A DNA stretch of 64,000 bases from Nymphaea colorata (GCF_008831285.2 NC_045143.1:24697662-24761661); one strand, 5' to 3'. Positions 22,081 through 34,450 are shown, numbered from the stretch's first letter. The notes: generated by a model not told the origin, from the sequence alone. Numbers and translations are program-made.

Positions 22081-23033
22081 ACGTCCTCAGTTTGGATTGC
22101 AGGCTTTTTATAGCAATTCCAGCAAGGAAGTAGACTATGGAACATGGACTCCTCAGTCCTTTGGAAATTTGACCACAGGATTTTGTGTTTCATGTAGAAT
22201 TTTGGGCAGTAATTCCTTGGACACTTTATTTTTCATGAATGTTGGTTGTTAGGATCTACCTACAAGTGTCAAAGAACATTTTTTACACTAAGGCTGTATA
22301 TCATTATTTACCTGTGCTCCTTTAGCATTACTGTGATTATTTAGTTTATCCTGGTCATGTTATGCTTGAACCAGTTTCACTTAATCTGTATGGACTTATG
22401 ATCTGCAACACTCAGGCTGATCGAAGTTTACGACAAGAACAAAATGTGATCCTAGGATGCTTAAGGATTGACAGTAAGATCATGTTATTCTACTATGCCA
22501 AATAATTTTTTGAAGGGCAACTATTTATGTTTGTAAGTTGGTTGTGGTCAATAAATTATTTGGCTTTTGATATGCTTGATAGAAATAGACATGCAGCAGT
22601 GGGTTCATATGATGTCTTGAAGAGTTTATAAATGCTTATGACTTTATGTGGCTTTGAGTTTACAGTTGCATGACTCATTGTTACTGTGTTTGGCTGTTTA
22701 TCCCCCTCTGTTATATATTGCTGACATTTTGATTTATTACTGGATCATGTTTAATCTTGCAGTCTTGGCTAAAGAATTCATTTTGGTGGCTCTAACTTCA
22801 ACCAAGTCATCAAACATCCAAAATAATCACTTGACTAACACAAATGTTACCCTCCACGTGATAAGACAAAATCACTATGATGTACTACATCTGAAGTAAA
22901 TCATTCAAGACAGGTCTAAATAACCAGGCATCACATCAAATAAGCCACTGCCTTTAACAGATTTGAGTAGGTTCAATACACTAGCTTGCAATAAAAGGAG
23001 AAAGATAATATTGCTGCCGGGGGCATTGCAGCA
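22081..23033. other. Unassigned spacer
   Basis: No gene, RNA or repeat recognised. A frame continuing from the hairpin through about 22250 has no known motif. Confidence 0.3.
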
Positions 23034-23165
23034 GTTTGGACTCTTAAGAGTGGGGTAAGCGAGGCCCAATCGAGCCTAAATTGCCTAATATCTTCAGTTA
23101 GGGCTTGTATAATTATTAATTGAGCATGCTATTTTTAAGCTTTGATGATTTATAATGCATGTTAG
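23034..23165 (-). repeat. Rep-A fragment, reverse orientation
   Basis: Reverse complement of about 18895-19022 in Rep-A copy 1, including GTATAATTATTAATTGAGCA and AGCGAGGCCCAATCGAGCC. Diverged and truncated on both sides. Confidence 0.7.
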
Positions 23166-23247
23166 TGACGTTCCTATTTTTGGGAAAGTTTAAGACTATT
23201 TTGAGAAGGACGATGATCTACGTGTATAAATATCTTTCTAGCAAAAA

Positions 23248-23446
23248 ACGGGCAGATGTAACTGCTGTGCAAGGGGGATATCTTAGAGCCTCGGCACACA
23301 CATACCATCTGCAATTACAGTTTCTTCTTTCCAATTTCGTCATGAAAATACTGATGTTGCAGTTGTAGGCTTGCAGATTTTTTTTGGAGAATGAAGCTTG
23401 CAGAAATGATGGATTCAGTTTTAAGCAGCCAAGTGGCAACAAATTT
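23248..23446 (+). repeat. Dispersed ~200 bp repeat (Rep-D), copy 2
   Basis: Same family as 7336-7546, same orientation, with small indels. Confidence 0.7.
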
Positions 23447-26400
23447 CCACCTGCCTTTTCATGGCAAAAGGGGATACTGTAAACAAATTTCAACCGCCCC
23501 TAGTGGTAAAACAGATGCATATGGGTGGGTCTTCATATGGATTGATAAGCTGTTGATGAATGATGAGATAAAAAGGAAGAATCCACCTGTTTTGATATTT
23601 TTGTACAGAGAAACCATGATATTTTTGTACAGAGAAACTGTCCTTAGGAGATATTTAACCATATTAGAGTGCAAATATTTCTCATGCATCTTTAATGTTC
23701 TCATAAAAGGAAGACTGACATTGAATCCTCCTGTCAAACTTTGTTTGACATTTACTTCATTAACAATTCATGGTGTGGTGAGTAGCTAAAAATACTCCAG
23801 CATGCTTGAGTGACTTGTTTTTTTTAACATTATAATGGTAGGTGTTAAACTCTTTGATCGACAAACTTTGCCATGTTTACACATTATGCAAATGGCAATA
23901 TGCTGCAGGCAGCAGCAACTGGTAGCTGGCGGGAATGGGGGTAGTGCTTTCTAGGACTTTTGCCACCAGCCGAACTAATGTCTCTCCCAAACCAGCGCAT
24001 GCCCAAGGCCGGTGGGGTGCTGGGAGAGTGCACTTATTAAACACTGGGAAAGGCTATAAATGCTGCAGTGTAATTGTTGTTTTTCTTGTTACTAGACCCT
24101 CTTTTACTTGTTATTTTGTTATGGTTATGCAATTCACGGGCATAGATAGATTCTTTTTTCCTTGTATTTTTGTTCTTAGTGTTCTATTAAAAAGTAATTT
24201 AGTGTTCAAGATTGTTCAGTTTCACTTTCCTTTTAGAGTTTAGAATTTTTTCATTTGCCTTGCACATTGGTGGAAAGGTTTGTAGTTTTGGTGGCCTTAT
24301 TAATTTGATTTTCTTTTTCAGTGTGAGATTCACTATATTCCCTAATAAATAGGGTTGCGGATGACATTTAGGATTTTTTTATCACATGTCTGAGTGGCCT
24401 TTGAGAGAGTAACCCTTATCGAGGATTAGGGTGTCATATGTGTGTTTAAAGGGTTTGGATTAGGGTGTTACATGTGTGTCTCGAGGGTTTGTACGGTTTT
24501 GCCTGATTTCAAATTTATTGGACTTGAAAATCATTTTTGAGGTACTGCAGTCATTGGGAGAGATTCCCAAGGGCTATATGCTTTTCAAACTTGGTTCTAA
24601 AGTATGTAGGGTATTAGGAATGTCAAGCGTCGCCAAAACCTCATGCTGCAGGGTAAAGTTCAGAGCCAACGAAATGGAGCAGTTGCTTTAGGGTTTGTAG
24701 TATTGGCTTGTTATGCTGCTTGGAAAATCACTTCAACTGATGGTTGATTGGTGGAGCAGCAAGAAGTCCTCCAAGTATTTTGATGATATTGTTCATATCT
24801 TGAGAAGAATGTTTGGGGATGCACGGGTGCCTAGTTCCTCCTTGACCATTGTGACCAGTTCTTCAATAGAAGGTTGACAAAACTATTATTTTAAGGGTTT
24901 ACAAGTCAAGGCAAACAGGAAATTAAGCTAAAGGTTAGAGAGAAAACACTTTCAAACTTAAAGGGTGGTTGCTATTCTAGTATCCCTAGATCAAGGATCA
25001 ATGAAGCCGTTAACATTGATCCCAGTTGAAAACAGAACTAGCATGGGCAATAAAATGCATCATATAGATTCATGGGTACTGACAGCTGTAAGTCCAGCGA
25101 AGACAGTCTCACTTGACTAAAGGGTTTGTCCATATGGAGGAGCAACTATATGACTTGTTGGAAAGAATGAATCTCTTATTGTTGGTGGCAGGAAATAAAT
25201 TCACTAACCATCGCTGTCCTGTTGGTGTTGAGGCTTTCGGAGCTCGTGGCAGACTGAGTAATCTTTGAAAATGCAATGCAAATCCTGTTGTGACTAATGG
25301 TCTACTTTTTAATGGACAGGTTTCACAAGGTAAGCAAAGTGAATGGGCATGCTTTTCACCATACGAGATTAGCTGAAATTATCAAGTGTTTCACTTTTCA
25401 CTTTCAAAGAACAAAGATATATATAAATATTTTTTTGTGGTTCTGAATCAGTTCAATCAAAGGATTGTAGATATCCAGTTACAAGAGAAACGACCCAGGT
25501 GTCTATTTTTTGCTTTACATTTCACCGGAGGGTAATATAAAAAAAATTCAAAGAAATGCTGCAAACTTAATATGTGAGGTCACTCAAGGCAGTGGATATG
25601 GGTTGGCGTGTAACTCAATGTTTCTTACTTCTAAATATTTGCTTGACATAGAAATGTGTGAATGTGTGAAAGTATCCACGACTCAAAAACATTTAGCTTC
25701 TTAATAGTTTTATTTCTTAACATCTTTGGTAAACTTTAATGGCTGCAAAATACCATACTTTCATGTTATTTTTGTTGTAGTAGTTGGAGGAGCATTCAAT
25801 TCAAATACTACTAAAATAGCATGAAAAACTAGTATTTGTGGCCATTAAAATTTACCAAGAATGTTAGATATGAAACTATTAAGAAGCTAAATGTTTTTGA
25901 GTCAACGTGACAAAAAAATAAATAAATAAAAGTACCCAAAATAAATTTAAAGAAAAGAAAGTGTTGAGATTGCTAACATTAGTCGAGTCATATTGAGACA
26001 GTTGACCGGAAGCCCAAAGCTTTCTGGAAGGAGGTCGAAATATGATGGATATCTGAATTCTTGGGTCCATGTTATGGATATTTTAATTCTTGCCACCAAT
26101 TCTCGGTAGAAATGTTTGCAAGAAATATTTCACTGCAAAATTCATTTTTGAAGGCGAATTGTTTGTTTGTGTTCTTACTTGAATTGAGCAGGAGCTGTTT
26201 GTTATTGGTGATCAAAGAGGGACTCTCCTTGCCTTCATTGTGGGGGAAAACCTTATGCAATCTGCTGTAGATGGGAGAGTTAGCGAAAATAGCAAACAAG
26301 GTATTTCCATTCCCTCATTTCAAGTTGTTAGAATCGAAGATGGTCTTATTTTCGTATTGTTGGTGATACTCCAGAAGTGAGCAACAATCGCTTGTGGCTC

Positions 26401-27279
26401 TATGTCAAGGATGTTCTAGGGAGTGAGGACTCTACAAAAAGTATCTTTGGCCTGTTAAGACCATCAGCGCCGCCCCCCACTCCCCACACTCTCGTTTCTA
26501 CTAATAGCGATAGAATGTTGTGGGAGGCGAAATAAAATTTGGCATAATGTGTTAATATTGTTAAAGTCAAAGGTGTGCCTGCTTCTTGGATGAGGGACGG
26601 CTACCCAACAGCATTCTTCACACTCTACATTGCCCAAAACTCATTCTCACGTAGTGGAGGTGAGCCATTTATTTTTTGAATGCCCAGTTGCAAGCATTCC
26701 ATTTCCTTTGATGCCCATTCGATGACTGTGGATGTTACCCTTAACTGACGGATGATGCAAATGACAAAGGTTTCAAGATTGAAGCTCATTCACAATCATC
26801 ACTTGTCTTAAAGGTGGTTGCTAGCTTTGGATCAAGGTGAAATTGGCATCAGAGAAGAGGTAATGGATAACATATGTGAATTGCTGCTTGTTTCAATCGT
26901 CGGACATGCTTAAAACGCCTTGCCGGCGTTTTCAATTTAATAAAATGGGAGGGGATCGATACCTTGGATGTGATCACCCCTTGGATGAGTCACATGTCAA
27001 GCGCACCTGTTGGCTAAAATTTACAGAATATTTTGTAGTGAATCGTCCATGGCTATAGCGGTGATAGTAATGACCGATATACAAAGCAACAGGGTGATTT
27101 CTCTGCCGTTGTAAGTCTATAGCGAGGGCTTTCTTCGTCGGAATGTTTCCTTTGCTTTCTATTGGGTATTCGGCTTAATTTGGTTCTTTTTCTTGGCTTT
27201 TTTTTTCAAGATTCTCTGTGAAGCTTTGCTTGGCAAGTAAAAATGAGGTAACCTGTTTTATGTTGCTGATATCCATCAG
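23447..27279. other. Unassigned 3.8 kb stretch
   Basis: No gene identified. Peptide-like segments that may be decayed coding sequence are LVDWWSSKKSSKYFDD-like text near 24740, CPVGVEAFGARGRLSNL near 25215-25268, and VEVSHLFFECPVAS near 26660-26700. The last resembles the zinc-binding end of LINE reverse transcriptases. None is long enough to name. A short inverted match at about 25690-25900 (AAAACATTTAGCTTCTTAAT and its complement) forms a ~215 bp fold-back. Confidence 0.25.
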
Positions 27280-27715
27280 CAGCAAAAGATTGGCACTCCA
27301 ATTCCTGCAACTGGGAAAGCTATTATTGATGTTGGGGTAGATGGAATAATTGTTTCGAATCATGGTGGTTGCCAACTTGACTGTGCACCTGCTGCAATTT
27401 CTGCCCTTGAGGAGGTAACATTGATTCACCTCAAATAATTCTGAAATTGCTATTTCTTCACAAAGACAAGCTTTTCTTTTTCCTTCTCAAAACGGATTGC
27501 AAGAAATCTTTTATCATTTTCGTCGTTCCCCTGATAAGTTGTTGACACATTTGAGAGATGCTTGATTCCCCTCCTCGTTGGTCTTCCTATTTGAAGCATA
27601 GGTTGTTCAAGCTGTCGCTCTTAAAGTTCATGTTCTGCTGATGGAGGAATTAGGCATGGGACATCCGCCATGCTGCGAGCAAGGGAAAACATGCCGCCCG
27701 ACTGCGGAAATGTGA
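27280..27715 (+). pseudogene. Glycolate oxidase (2-hydroxy-acid oxidase) fragment, two exons
   Basis: Exon-like 27280-27414 encodes GVDGIIVSNHGGCQLD and APAAISALEE and ends at a GTAACA donor. This is the FMN-binding loop of the (S)-2-hydroxy-acid oxidase family (usual form IIVSNHGARQLD). Exon-like 27602-27715 starts after an AG with VVQAVALKVHVLL, then shifts frame by one base into DGGIRHGTSAMLRA, matching the family's DGGIRRGTD motif. Both join at the family's conserved EEV boundary. The catalytic histidine of the SNHG motif is present, but there are no further exons and the frameshift kills the frame. Intact members oxidise glycolate in peroxisomes. Confidence 0.8.
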
Positions 27716-28910
27716 GTTTGTATATTAAAAAAATTGGTGGAAAAATAAAAAGTGACATCAGAAAAGTCGAACTCACCGGGAAGAGCAGGCATGGCACAGG
27801 AAGCAACGGGTTTAGGCGACTTCTCCACCTTGACTAATCAACGGAACCATCAAAACAGGAATGCCCCTGTTTTAGCAACTCAGGCAGTGCCTAAAACAGT
27901 GGACCTTGGCCATGCCGTAGACAGCAGCGGAAAGAAGCATGAATTGTCTCTTGTAGGTTATTTTCTTTGTCATTGAATGCACTAGTGGGAGATTGTTCGG
28001 ATTTTCCCATCTGGATAGTCCTGCGTCGATACGGGTCCATATCCGTTTCGGACCCTAAGTATAAATACTCGTGTCTTGTGATGGTGTGAGACACATCAAG
28101 TTTTTACCGTCTGGGTAATCGGTCCCCTTAGCCATACGTGAATTGCCTGTCCCCATCACTGGGCTGCTATGGCTGAGGAGAGAAACCCATTGCCGCCGCC
28201 GCCACCGCCGCCGCCAATGCCACTGGGAAACGACAATACGGGGACTGTAGCCGTTCTTCCCACAGCCGCCGACATTCAGTCGGCGGTCGCCTCTACAGGT
28301 TCTTCTTCCGCCCTTTATGAAACACATGAATCATGAACATTTCTTTCGAATTTCTGCATTTTCGTTTGTGCGCTATCTAGATTTCTAGCAAAGCTCCAAC
28401 AAAAAAATCTAGGCCTCCTTCATTATACTCATTCACTCAACCAACAGGCTTGTAGGCAGACCTGCCGATGAAAGTACTACTTCTTTAAGGACTTCTCTCA
28501 CTTCCGAATGAATAGTAGAACTGTATGATTACTCAGTCAATCAATGCATTCCTCGTTGCAGCAAGGCTAGCGCAAGCGTCAGAGCGAGGGATGCATCATG
28601 TGACGGAGGAGAGAGAATGGCAGTCGATGGAGTACTATGGAGTCAGTGAGTTAGTCAGTGAATCAGTCAGTGTCAGTTTTCTCAGTTAACAAAAAAAAGC
28701 AAAGCAAGCGTCAGCAATAGGCGGAGGAAGGTAGCTAAGAGCATACTTCAGTCCCTCTATCTTGCTTATGGGGAGCAGAAGTGACTCAAGTGAGGTCTCA
28801 TTTGTCACACGCTCATCTGACCTCCCACCGCCCATGGACTTGGGACACAAACTGCAAATGTAAATAGATGATCATATGGATAAATCCCTGTTTATGCATC
28901 TATAGCTCGA
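27716..28910. other. Unassigned, with possible retroelement remnant and small ORF
   Basis: A CTAGTGGGAGATTGTTCGG junction at about 27981 resembles a copia polypurine tract plus LTR start. A TATAAATA at 28061 could be an LTR promoter, but I find no partner LTR. At 28168-28335 a 55-codon frame starting MAEERNPLPPPPPPPPMPLG is proline-rich through GCC repeats; I do not recognise it. At 28620-28690 GTCAGTGA-type units form a short tandem repeat. Confidence 0.25.
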
Positions 28911-29343
28911 CTACCACTTCTTAAGACTAGAGGCTATGTTGAGCATTGAGATACTCTTTTTCTTGAACTTTCCCACCACCATCTGCCAAACAGACTTTGC
29001 AAAGGAACACATTAGCATATGATGTTGCACAGTTTCTTCTACTTGATGATTGTTCACTGATGCCACACCCTGTCTTTGAGATCGACCTAGGGTAGGCAGC
29101 CTATTTTTGCATGCCAAATACGTGAACCAACCATTGTGCTTCATTTATCAGACCTATTGACAGAATTGCAACGATCTCAAGAAGACCAATCTGGTAACAA
29201 ATCAGCAAGGAAAGAAAGTTGGGCAACGGTCATCAATCAACGTATATATTATTTATGGAAATGCTTCAAGTTTTCCTTTCTTTCTAAATACTCTCTTGAT
29301 GTACAAAGGCATGAACGATTGTATTGACTAATATACCAAAAAA
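28911..29343. mobile_element. LINE fragment with inverted 5' part
   Basis: The minus strand, 29144 to 28911, encodes a LINE zinc-binding (zf-RVT) region: YLACKNRLPTLGRSQRQGVA, then VEETVQHHMLMCSFAKSVWQ, ending SLKKW. The plus strand from 29145 continues the same protein logic with LSDLLTELQRSQ and ESWATVINQRIYYLWK, which is where family members have the VYYIWKERN block. A short A-run at 29337-29343 may be the tail. The 5' segment is thus inverted next to the 3' segment, as produced by twin priming. No flanking target duplication was found. The element lacks RT and endonuclease domains. Confidence 0.65.
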
Positions 29344-30236
29344 ATCAGAACATTGGTCTCTCTTGCTCGTGGACGTAGGCTGCAAAGCTGAACCACGTAA
29401 AACTGTGTGCCATCATTTCTCTTTACCTCCTTCTCTAATCAAAATCTCAGTCTATCATGGTATCACAGAGTAAGAAGATCATCCAAGGAAAAAACCATCG
29501 AGCTTCAAGTAGTGACACATTATGGAGCAAGAAAGGGAAACCAAGAATGACAACGGTGAAGCTACCATCATTCAAACCAGCGAAGGATTGATGCACCAGA
29601 TTGTTGTTCATGAACAAGGTAACCCCAATCTCAAGATTACTCATACCTTGCTCGATGGTTTCAACTATTTGCCATGGTCTAAGGCAGTTACACGATTTCT
29701 TAGTGGAAAATCCAAGTTAGATTATATTGATGCTAGTATAAAAAAACCTCTCGTTAATGATCCAAAATACAAGGAATGGAGGTCCACCAATGACATTGTT
29801 GCATCTTGGCTCATAAATTCTATGGAGCCCAAGATCGCAGCCAGTTTCTCCTTCTTATAAACTGTCGAAGAAGTTTGGCAAGGTGACAAAGATATTTACG
29901 GTGAGCAATACAATCCTGCCCGTATGTATCAACCAACACAAAAGAAGGACAACTTAAAAAAAGGAATGTCATCTATTAGTGGGTACCTTGGTACATTTAA
30001 AGCAATTTGGAATGAAATGGACATATATGCACCATTGACTACAGACCTTACTAATGCCGAAAAGCAACGTGAACAGATTGCATCTTTGAAATTCTAGCCG
30101 AACTGCCTAATGATTATGAACAACTATGTAGTCAAATACTTATGGGCCATGAACTGCCTTCTCTAACATCAGTTTTTTCTTTGTTTATGTGTGAAAAGTC
30201 CAGGCATAAGGCTATGGGTATGCTGGCTGATGGTTG
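29344..30236 (+). pseudogene. Copia-type gag remnant with PBS
   Basis: TGGTATCACAGAG at 29458-29470 resembles a tRNA-Met primer site just after a CA that would end a 5' LTR. The LTR itself is cut short on the left by the LINE fragment. The gag frame starts at ATG 29522 with HTLLDGFNYLPWSKAVTRFL and ASWLINSMEPKIAASFS, the UBN2 copia gag pattern. TAA at 29858-29860 interrupts it. After a further frameshift near 30090 the text ELPNDYEQLCSQILMGHELP continues gag to about 30236. No knuckle, protease or pol follows. Confidence 0.8.
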
Positions 30237-31077
30237 TCAAGAGATACATAATAAAGAGAGCCTGTGGCTGAGCTTAGGTTGAGCCATGCACTCACCTGGG
30301 CCAAATAAAAAGTTGAACTTTTTCAAGTACAATGTACCTATGGATTCAATCATGGAACATGTAATTTCAAAGTCCTCAAAGACACCCACTGGACCAATGC
30401 CAGCTGAGTTATCGATATGGGAACAACTCTTATAAGTGTTCCTTGAGCTTTTACAAGTCAAGTACGTGTAACTTGACCTGTTTAGTTGCTTGAGGTAAAC
30501 TATTGGCTTGAATTTGACTTGTTTAACAAAGGTTTGAGCTGGAGCTAAGCTTATGCAATTTCAGCTCATATTACTTGGCTCATTGTGCAACCTGTGGATC
30601 CGGTCTTGCCTAGTAACTAGTTATGGTTGATACTCAAATGGATTAGACCACAATGCTTGATGGTATAGAATAGTAGAAGACAAGTATATCCGAGGCTCAT
30701 GAAATTTTTCAAAATCTTAGATGTAGGGTGATTCTCAAGCCCCTCTCAATACATGAGATGTTACAACCTGTCCCCCTTATGTAGCACATGTTTCTTCATG
30801 TTAGACCCCATATTTGAGTGTTAACTTTGCTCTAATTCTGAAGGCAACAAGTCAAAGCAAAAACTAGTCCAAGAACCTGCTAATTTCTCCCTTAACTGTC
30901 TCTGGTTCACATAATAAACAGATCATGTACTAGGACACTAGGTGATATGGCACGTAGGGTACATAAGGCCCACAAGGTTTCTCAAATTTTTAGATGACTC
31001 CTCTATCTCACGGATGTTACATTCTTCGGTAATAGTTTTGAAAGTTTAATGAATGTAAGCTGTATATATATTGGTAG
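30237..31077. other. Unassigned spacer
   Basis: No gene or repeat recognised between the gag remnant and the transporter exons. Confidence 0.3.
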
Positions 31078-34000
31078 GTTGGAGGCTCTACTAATTGCCG
31101 AGTGGCATTCTGGGTAGAGGCATGCTTGATGCTTCCATTTGCTATTCTTGGATTTGTGATTAGGCCTCTGCAATTGAAAGGTGCAGAATTTTTCATCAGC
31201 AAATTCAATGATTCTTCATCATCTCTTATCACTATTAGCATGACTCAACTTTGAAATACACTTCCAACTTGACCTTATTTGTTCTTACAGGCTTTTTTCC
31301 ATCTTCAAAATCATCAATTATGGCAAGCATTCAAAAGGCATTGGTAGACAGCAAAGGTAGAAAGCTGCAGCTCGAATATGTTAAAGTGCAGTATCTTCTT
31401 TTTTCCTGTTAGTCTTTTATGGTTCTGTTTTGCCTACTTTTAGATGAAGGAAAGGTTGATGGAGATGCTTCCACTGCGAGTTATGATAGGAGCAAGAAGA
31501 AGTCATCTTTGTATGTGTATCCTTGTGCTTATGTATAGATTCATGCATGTAGGTGTCTTATTTACGGTTGTGCTTGTGGTTGCATACTTTCATGTCTTCT
31601 AAAGTTTGTATTTGTGGTATTGCATGTCAAGTGTGAAACACACATCCAAATTTGTTACTTTCTAGTGTTTAGGTATCTAATGAAAGCCATAAATTCTATA
31701 GCTGTTGCTGGATTGTAGTTTATATATGGATGGAGTAACTGGTAATATAAGGCACCTGCTAATAGTAATTTCCATAATATGGTAATAATTTCTCCTTTAT
31801 GTGAAGTTACTATGTATTAAAGAGCAGTTGATGTCACTCAGTGGTGGCACTGTTTCTTACATTGATTGCAATCTTGTAGCAACCCTAATGTGGTTCCATT
31901 ATAAACAGCCCTTGCAGTTGGCTATTTTTTTCCATGCTGTTGGTCTCTCTCTATGTCACAAGGACACGACACTTTGGGTGCTTGCACCCTTGTTGATATG
32001 ATGTAGATGCTGCTAGAGTGTGGCCCTAAAAAAAGGGAAAATAGAGGAGGGAAAAGGAAGAACATTTTTTTGTTTTAAAGTTTAAACATCCTTTTTGTTA
32101 CTATTTTCAAAAAGAGCTTGTGTTCCTTGATTTTATATCATCTCATTTTTAAAATTCTCATTTTTAACTCTCTCCCCCCCCCCCCCCCCCCCCCCCCAAC
32201 CACAAGTGCGCGCACACACACACACACATATGTAATTGTCCAAACACTTGAAAAAAATAAAACTAGCAATAAAATTGCTCACAAGTAATAAAAGTAGCAA
32301 TTACCGATTAGCACACTATGATTTTATCAATGATTTAGTGGGAAAGGAAATAATTTATTTGTTGCCACACCCAAGCTGCACCCAATACGATTTAGGTTCG
32401 ACAAACTGTTGAAAAATCCATGTTACTTAGATCCATTATCACCTAAGTCATACAAACACTTATGATATGCTAATGTATTCGTGTCGATACGGGGACACAG
32501 TTATGTGTAGAGGTGGGCATCGGGTCGGGTACCCATTACCTGGCCCGGGCCCAGGCCGGCCTAATAATTATCGGGCCAGCCCGGGTTGGACCGATGGGGC
32601 TCGGTAGGCACGGTAAAATCTATTTCTTTAATTTTACATATTTTATTATTAAAAATGTACTATATATATAAAAAACTTATTTTATATTTAAAAAATCGTT
32701 TTTTTATTTTAATCTGGCTCTGCCGGGCTGGGCCCGGGCTTCGGGCATCGAGCCCTGGCCCGAGTTTTGGACAGCGGGCAGTTCTGGACCCGGTTCTTAT
32801 TGGGCCGGGCCAGCCTGATGCCCAGGCATAGTTATGTGGGTGTGACTGTATTTTAAAACTTCAAAATTTATATTTTCAGACAATTTTTTTTTTTCATTTT
32901 GAGCTTTCCCTTTTTCTTATTAACCTTCCACCAAGGTTCTATATTTTTGCTCTAATTTTTTTTTTTAATTTTGACAATTCTTGTGGATCATTATATATGT
33001 AAAGCTGCCATTTCCCCGTACCCAAATTTTTGTAAAATCACCATGCCCACATTTGTTGGCCATACCTGTACCCATACCTATGTGACTTAGACTGTCACAA
33101 AAACCCATTTTTTTTTAAAAAAACCCGTTTTTTTAAAAAAAAAACCCGTTTTGTACTTAAAAAATAAGCCGGCAGAAAAAACCCGTCTTTTTTGAAAAAT
33201 ATGTCAATACCTAGGTCACATGGGTACTTTAGTAAGGCCTATGTACCCATGTCGCCATACCCATACCCAAGGGGTGACTTGGACGTACTTGTTTTCTTTT
33301 TAGATCAAAACTCATCCAAACTCCTTAATTTTACTTGATTTAATTTTTTTTCAACTGAATTTTTATTCTATTTTGTAAGTTATTGTTCATTAACATGCAA
33401 ATGTTGTTATTTATATCACTTGTTTATTTAAATATTGCTTTCATTTTGATTTTTTTTTGCATATTATTTTCTATATATACATACATATATGCTGTCGTAC
33501 CCTTGGACCCACATTTTCTAAAGTTGCCTTGTCTGCACCCGTATCTCCATACCTAAAGTTGAACCACACTTGTACCCTTGTGACTTAGGCCAAAACAAAA
33601 AAGAAGCCAAAAAAGGTACCTAAATGCATTTTTATGTTTTTGATATTTTTTTTGACATGTTTTATTTTTATTTATATGTTTTAGTTTCTCATTTATTGAA
33701 TTTTATTTTTACGATGTTTTTTAATACTTTAAATTTGCTGAGATTTTTCCTGAGATTTTCAACGTTGCGTATTATACCCGAGAATAATCTTGCCATTTAA
33801 AAAGCTGTAAATGATACTTGTGACTATGCTTACATCCATAGTCATAAAAACACGTTTTTTTTTGAAAAGAATGCAATAAATTAAATTGCCATTTAAAACT
33901 TTTAAAAAACATGTTTTTTTTTGAAAGAAACATTAAAAACGAAAATTTATTTTTTCGCAATTTTTTTACTATTTTTATTTTTTTTCATTTGTAATGCCAA

Positions 34001-34450
34001 ACAGTTTTTTTTTATTTGTTGCAAATCTACTTATCTTTTGATGTTTGTATTATTCGTTTCTCACATATTTTATTTTCCCCCTTTTTTGTTTTTTTTAAAT
34101 TTTTAAAAATTTACTGTATTCTTCACGTATTTTTCTTGTGTTTTTCAAGCTTGCCGTATTATACCTGGGAAAAACCTCGCGTTTAAAACTCCAAATTTTT
34201 TTCCCATTACCGTTATTAACTAGATCTGCAGCTATCAATCATTTTTGGTGCAAGTAATTTGGATCCCTTTATCATATATCTCTGTAGCCATCCATAAAAT
34301 ATTGTGAAGGCTAACAAACTTGTTATTTAATGTCATATCATGCTTATTTTAGGTCCAACAGTGCATCAAAGGTTATGATGCAAGTTTCGAGGTTCTGGGG
34401 TGATCTAAAAGTACTTTTGGCCGACAAGGTCTATGTTGTAAATGTTTTAG
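31078..34450 (+). CDS. Spinster-type MFS transporter, four central exons (partial)
   Basis: Four exons join in phase. 31078-31180 encodes RVAFWVEACLMLPFAILGFV then IRPLQLK. 31291-31356 encodes FFPSSKSSIMASIQKALVDS. 31444-31510 encodes EGKVDGDASTASYDRSKKKS. 34353-34450 encodes SRFWGDLKVLLADKVYVVNV. All borders are AG/GT, and split codons restore Gly, Asp, Leu and Gly. This matches plant probable sphingolipid transporter Spinster homologs: end of transmembrane helix 6, the cytosolic loop, and the start of the next helix. One conserved tryptophan (NWRVAFW) is cysteine here. I could not find the upstream helices or the downstream AYSYWGPKAGYN exon, so the gene is partial or the other exons are too far or lost. 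The 2.8 kb third intron carries a MITE and low-complexity repeats. Confidence 0.7.
32172..32230. repeat. Poly-C tract and (CA)n
   Basis: An uninterrupted run of roughly 28 C followed shortly by (CA)n. Length may be unreliable because homopolymers are prone to assembly error. Confidence 0.9.
32508..32830. mobile_element. hAT-like MITE with 8 bp target duplication
   Basis: 323 bp element with imperfect terminal inverted repeats: the left begins TAGAGGTGGGCATCGGG, and the right end reversed reads TATGCCTGGGCATCAGG. Identical 8 bp GTTATGTG copies flank it at 32500-32507 and 32831-32838, the duplication length of hAT transposons. The ends are rich in GGGCC-type palindromes around an AT-rich core. 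There is no coding capacity, so it depends on a transposase elsewhere. It lies in an intron of the Spinster-like gene. Confidence 0.9.
33090..34200. repeat. T/A-rich repeat cluster (Rep-E), copies 1 and 2
   Basis: Opens with several A-run/CCCG/T-run units at 33100-33200. The motif CTTGCC(A/G)TATTATACC(T/C)G-like recurs at about 33766-33800 and 34150-34175, each after a long T-rich stretch. A third copy is at 61740-62045. Open frames here are T-run artefacts. Class unknown. Confidence 0.5.

Noticed and set aside
25690-25900. Short fold-back around 25.8 kb as a transposon
   Set aside because: The arms are about 100 bp and diverged, and no target duplication is evident; noted only within the spacer entry.
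27981-28190. Possible LTR starting after CTAGTGGGAGA
   Set aside because: No second LTR, no PBS and no copia domain upstream; the resemblance is limited to a dozen bases.
28168-28335. Proline-rich 55-codon ORF as a gene
   Set aside because: A GCC-repeat artefact cannot be excluded, with no homology or splice context; kept only as a note.
32586-32831. 81-codon frame with Gly/Pro-rich C-terminus
   Set aside because: It covers the MITE; the GGGCC-rich ends generate it.
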